From the NCBI GenBank assembly GCA_002363385.1, contig DEVL01000003.1, positions 124,505-188,504 on the forward strand: a stretch of 64,000 nt of DNA, read 5' to 3'. The position numbers and the translations under genes were made by a program. The notes beneath the pieces are model-generated. The model searched no databases, was not told where the DNA came from, and saw only the letters and a list, made by a program, of their open reading frames with translations. Positions 60,922-64,000 of this stretch are shown here, one piece after another (the stretch's first letter is position 1; each line of letters begins with the position of its first letter). This stretch comes from Stenotrophomonas maltophilia (GTDB lineage Bacteria; Pseudomonadota; Gammaproteobacteria; Xanthomonadales; Xanthomonadaceae).

Positions 60922-63900
60922 GTGGACTTCCGGTTTCGACGCACTGGTCTGACGATCGCACTGCTCACCGCAGTGGCTCTGGCTGCCACTGCCAACGCGG
61001 CGCCGGTGGGCAACCTGCGTGCGATCACCGCCGCCCCCGCCAACGATGGCACCCCTGGCTGGACGCTCAGCACCGATACCGGCGCGACCCTGCGTGTGGA
61101 GTTGCTGCGCGATGACGTGCTGCGGGTGCGCGCCGGCCGCAACGGCACGCTGACCGATGCCGGCGACAAGGCTGCCCCGATCGTGCTGCCGCAGCGGGCC
61201 GCGAAGGTCACCTTCCATCTGGAGGAAGAGGCCAACGAGGTGCGCATCCGTACCGATGCCCTGGTGCTGCACATCCAGCGCCAGCCACTGCGCCTGTCGC
61301 TGGATCGCCGCGAGGGCGAACGTGATGTCGCGTTGTGGCACGAACTGCAGCCGCTGGATCTGGACAAGGACCAGAGCGTGCAGGTGCTCTCCAGCGAAAG
61401 TGATGAGCACTTCTACGGCGGCGGCCAGCAGAACGGTCGCTTCGAGTTCAAGGGCCGCGAACTGGAGGTCTCTTACTCCGGTGGCTGGGAAGAAGGCGAT
61501 CGACCCAACCCCGCGCCGATGCTGCTGAGCTCGCGCGGCTGGGGCATGCTGCGCAACACGTGGAGCGACGGCACCTATGACCTGCGCCAGGCCGACCAGG
61601 CCACGCTGCTGCATCGCGAAGACCGCTTCGATGCGTACTACTTCGTCGGGCCCAGCCTGCACACCCTGCTGGACCGCTACACCGCCCTGACCGGTCGCGC
61701 CGGCCTGCTGCCGCGCTGGGCGTTCTCCTATGGCGACGCTGACTGCTACAACGACGGCGACAACATCAAGAAGCCCGGCAGCGTGCCCGACGGCTGGAGC
61801 GACGGCCCGACCGGCACCACGCCGGATGTCGTCGACAGTGTGGCCCGGCAGTACCGCGACCACGACATGCCCGGCGGCTGGATACTGCCCAACGATGGCT
61901 ACGGCTGCGGCTACAAAAAGTTGCCCGAGACCGTGCAGGGCCTGGCCAAGTACGGCTTCAAGACCGGCCTGTGGACCGAGAACGGCGTCGACAAGATCGC
62001 CTGGGAAGTCGGTACTGCGGGCAGCCGTGTGCAGAAGCTGGACGTGGCCTGGACCGGCAAGGGCTACCAGTTCGCGATGGATGCCAACCAGTCCGCGTTC
62101 AACGGCATCCTGAACAACTCCGATTCGCGCCCGTTCCTGTGGACGGTGATGGGCTGGGGCGGCATCCAGCGTTACGCGGTGGCCTGGACCGGCGACCAGA
62201 GCAGCAGCTGGGATTACATCCGCTGGCACATCCCGACCCTGATCGGCTCGGGACTGTCCGGCATGGCCTATGCCAGTGGCGACGTGGATGCGATCTTCGG
62301 TGGCAGCGCCGAAACCTTCACCCGTGACCTGCAGTGGAAGAGCTTCACCCCTGTGCTGATGGGCATGTCCGGCTGGTCCGGCAATGCGCGCAAGCATCCG
62401 TGGTGGTTCGATGAGCCGTACCGCAGCGTCAACCGCGATTACCTCAAGCTGAAAATGCGCATGACCCCGTACATGTACGGGCTGGCGCATGACGCGGCGA
62501 CCAGCGGTGCCCCGCTGCTGCGCGCGCTGATGTGGGATTACCCGCAGGATCCGCAGGCGTACACCGAAGCACACAAGTACCAGTTCCTGCTCGGCCGCGA
62601 GCTGCTGATCGCGCCGGTGTACCGCAGCCAGGCCGCGAGCCGTGGCTGGCGTCGCGACATCCACCTGCCCCAGGGCCGTTGGATCGATTACTGGGACGGC
62701 CGCCAGTTGCAGGCCGGTGCCGAGGGCCGCTCGCTGGATCGTCCGGTCGACCTGGCCACGATCCCGGTGTTCGTGCGTGCCGGCGCGATCATCCCGATGT
62801 ACCCGGCGATGCTCTACGACGGTGAGAGGCCGCTGGATGAAGTGACCTTCGATCTGTATCCGCAGGGCACCTCGCAGTACACGCTGTACGAAGACGATGG
62901 CGCCACCCGTCGCTATGAGAAGGGCGAATCGAGCACGCAGGCGATCACGGTGCGGGCCCCGGCGCAGGGCACGGGCCCGGTGCAGGTGCGCATCGATCCG
63001 GTGCAGGGCCAGTACGCCGGCCAGCTGCCGCAGCGTCGTTATGCGCTGCGCGTGCTCAGCCGCCAGCGTCCCGCCGCAGTGATGCTGGACGGCCGTGCGC
63101 TGCCGATGCTGGCCGACCACGCAGACTGGAAGGGCGCCAACGAAGGCTGGTACTTCGACGCGACCGAGCGCCGAGGCACCCTGCACGTGCGCACCGCACC
63201 GACCGACATCCGCCAGCCGCTCGCACTGCAGCTGGAGCTGCCCATCGCCGCTGCACCGGCCGACGACGCCTTCCCGGCCGCCCCCGAACTGGGCCGCGCG
63301 CTGCCCTCCGACAGCCTGCTGGTGGTCAACCGTCCGGCCGAGGAGCAGGGCTACGAGATGGAGAAGGCCTTTGACGATGATCCGGCCACGTGGTTCCGCA
63401 CCGTGCGCAACCAGGCGGTCAAGACCGGTGCGCACGAATGGGTGCTCGGCTTCGGCGAGCGCAAGCTGATCGACGGCATCGAACTGGCGCCGCGCAACGA
63501 CCAGCACTGGAAGAGCGGGCAGATCCGCGATTACGAAATCTACATGGCCGACAGCAACGGCGAATGGGGTGAGCCGATCAAGCGCGGCCGCCTGACCCTG
63601 CAGCAAGGCGTGCAGCAGATCGACTTCCCCGCCCATGCCGGCCGCCTGCTGCGCTTCCGCGTGCTCAGCACGCAGAACCCGGAAGGCGACGGTGCCAGCG
63701 GTGCCGACCCGATGGTGACCGCGGCGCAGGGCAGCATCGCGCGTGCAGTGGATGCGCTGCAGCCACGCGATGTCGGCCCGATCGTGCTGTCCACCTTCCA
63801 CGTGCTGGAGCATCCGCAGCCCGAAGGCCCGGCGCAGCAGTTGTATCTTTCCGCGTTGCCGCTGCCGGCGCCATTGAAGGCCAGCGTCGCCGCCGACCAC

Positions 63901-64000
63901 GCCTTCGGTGGCCAGACGGAGATGCGCATGAACGGGCTGCATTTCCGCCGCGGCCTGGGCGTCAACGCCAGCAGCCGGATCGATCTGCAGCTGGGCGGCG
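60922..64000 (+). CDS. Secreted GH31 glycosidase with CBM32 and NPCBM domains, putative alpha-N-acetylgalactosaminidase (3' end outside window)
   Basis: An open frame of 1026 codons that runs off the window. The GTG start is followed by a signal peptide (residues 1 to about 26, ending ANA). A GH31 N-terminal beta-sandwich and (beta/alpha)8 barrel span about 30-680: EHFYGGGQQNGRFEFKGR near 156, LPRWAFSYGDADCYNDG near 263, KLDVAWTG (probable nucleophile D374) and AWTGDQSSSW (probable acid/base D425). The WxDMNE-type site of alpha-glucosidases is absent; the visible pattern fits GH31 alpha-N-acetylgalactosaminidases. Residues about 800-920 look like an F5/8C (CBM32) module and 970 onward like NPCBM. 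It is divergent from the aga operon. Confidence 0.8.
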   Translation, partial: MDFRFRRTGLTIALLTAVALAATANAAPVGNLRAITAAPANDGTPGWTLSTDTGATLRVELLRDDVLRVRAGRNGTLTDAGDKAAPIVLPQRAAKVTFHLEEEANEVRIRTDALVLHIQRQPLRLSLDRREGERDVALWHELQPLDLDKDQSVQVLSSESDEHFYGGGQQNGRFEFKGRELEVSYSGGWEEGDRPNPAPMLLSSRGWGMLRNTWSDGTYDLRQADQATLLHREDRFDAYYFVGPSLHTLLDRYTALTGRAGLLPRWAFSYGDADCYNDGDNIKKPGSVPDGWSDGPTGTTPDVVDSVARQYRDHDMPGGWILPNDGYGCGYKKLPETVQGLAKYGFKTGLWTENGVDKIAWEVGTAGSRVQKLDVAWTGKGYQFAMDANQSAFNGILNNSDSRPFLWTVMGWGGIQRYAVAWTGDQSSSWDYIRWHIPTLIGSGLSGMAYASGDVDAIFGGSAETFTRDLQWKSFTPVLMGMSGWSGNARKHPWWFDEPYRSVNRDYLKLKMRMTPYMYGLAHDAATSGAPLLRALMWDYPQDPQAYTEAHKYQFLLGRELLIAPVYRSQAASRGWRRDIHLPQGRWIDYWDGRQLQAGAEGRSLDRPVDLATIPVFVRAGAIIPMYPAMLYDGERPLDEVTFDLYPQGTSQYTLYEDDGATRRYEKGESSTQAITVRAPAQGTGPVQVRIDPVQGQYAGQLPQRRYALRVLSRQRPAAVMLDGRALPMLADHADWKGANEGWYFDATERRGTLHVRTAPTDIRQPLALQLELPIAAAPADDAFPAAPELGRALPSDSLLVVNRPAEEQGYEMEKAFDDDPATWFRTVRNQAVKTGAHEWVLGFGERKLIDGIELAPRNDQHWKSGQIRDYEIYMADSNGEWGEPIKRGRLTLQQGVQQIDFPAHAGRLLRFRVLSTQNPEGDGASGADPMVTAAQGSIARAVDALQPRDVGPIVLSTFHVLEHPQPEGPAQQLYLSALPLPAPLKASVAADHAFGGQTEMRMNGLHFRRGLGVNASSRIDLQLGG

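Noticed and set aside
60817..63942. A 1041-residue open frame on the minus strand
   Set aside because: It is fully antisense to the GH31 gene, which has a signal peptide, conserved domains and a good promoter. Its composition (His/Gln/Arg/Ala/Val) is the usual shadow of a GC-rich coding strand.

Overview
The window is a GC-rich (roughly two-thirds G+C), densely coded chromosomal segment from a gammaproteobacterium of the Xanthomonadaceae, most likely Stenotrophomonas or a close relative. This rests on gene content and on short GTAG-headed stem-loops (about 24673, 47059) that resemble the SMAG repeats described in Stenotrophomonas maltophilia. No tRNA, rRNA, CRISPR array, prophage or plasmid function was seen. 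Most of the window is ordinary core genome. The accessory interest lies in a RAYT element, a probable small RNA locus and a sugar-catabolic cluster at the right end.

Layout. 119-7118: hrpB helicase, tatD nuclease, then a minus-strand run of an ABC-2 exporter (ATPase and permease), a PanE-like reductase and a Rossmann-fold epimerase. 7223-12838 (plus): ferredoxin-NADP reductase, a membrane GGDEF protein, a lipoprotein alpha/beta-hydrolase and a NatAB-like ABC exporter. 12871-13792: a RAYT transposase element with perfect terminal inverted repeats, wedged between the terminators of two convergent genes. 13846-26858: a TonB-C lipoprotein, UPF0114 protein, glutathione transferase, dipeptidyl peptidase IV, Coa1-like protein, DUF885 hydrolase, bestrophin-like channel, hemB, aroE and small membrane proteins. 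27000-34828: dinG, DUF418 protein, ilvD and a ygiBC-like pair.

34832-41688 is a six-gene minus-strand operon (RDD, SpoIIM-like, DUF4129, DUF4350, MoxR AAA ATPase, DUF58) with mostly overlapping genes. It is followed by a gamma-carbonic anhydrase and mnmG. Upstream of mnmG, 44447-44594 carries a near-consensus sigma-54 promoter, about 120 nt of foldable non-coding sequence and a very strong terminator: a candidate RpoN-dependent small RNA. 47124-51973 is the biotin operon bioB-bioF-bioH-SDR-bioC. Between bioB and comF lies a sequence matching the E. coli BirA operator in both half-sites and in the 16-bp spacing, and it covers the comF start codon.

53363-64000 is the most interesting block. 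On the minus strand are agaS, agaK, agaZ, agaR, an agaA/nagA-type deacetylase and a sugar-porter permease, which together form an N-acetylgalactosamine (GalNAc) utilisation operon. Divergent from it is a secreted GH31 glycosidase that runs off the window and lacks the usual alpha-glucosidase active-site sequence. Its features fit the alpha-N-acetylgalactosaminidase branch of GH31. Repeated CTTTC/GAAAG motifs in the shared 333-bp promoter region and before agaR are candidate AgaR operators. The block reads as a self-contained system: release GalNAc from alpha-linked glycans outside the cytoplasm, import it, phosphorylate, deacetylate, deaminate/isomerise and cleave it.
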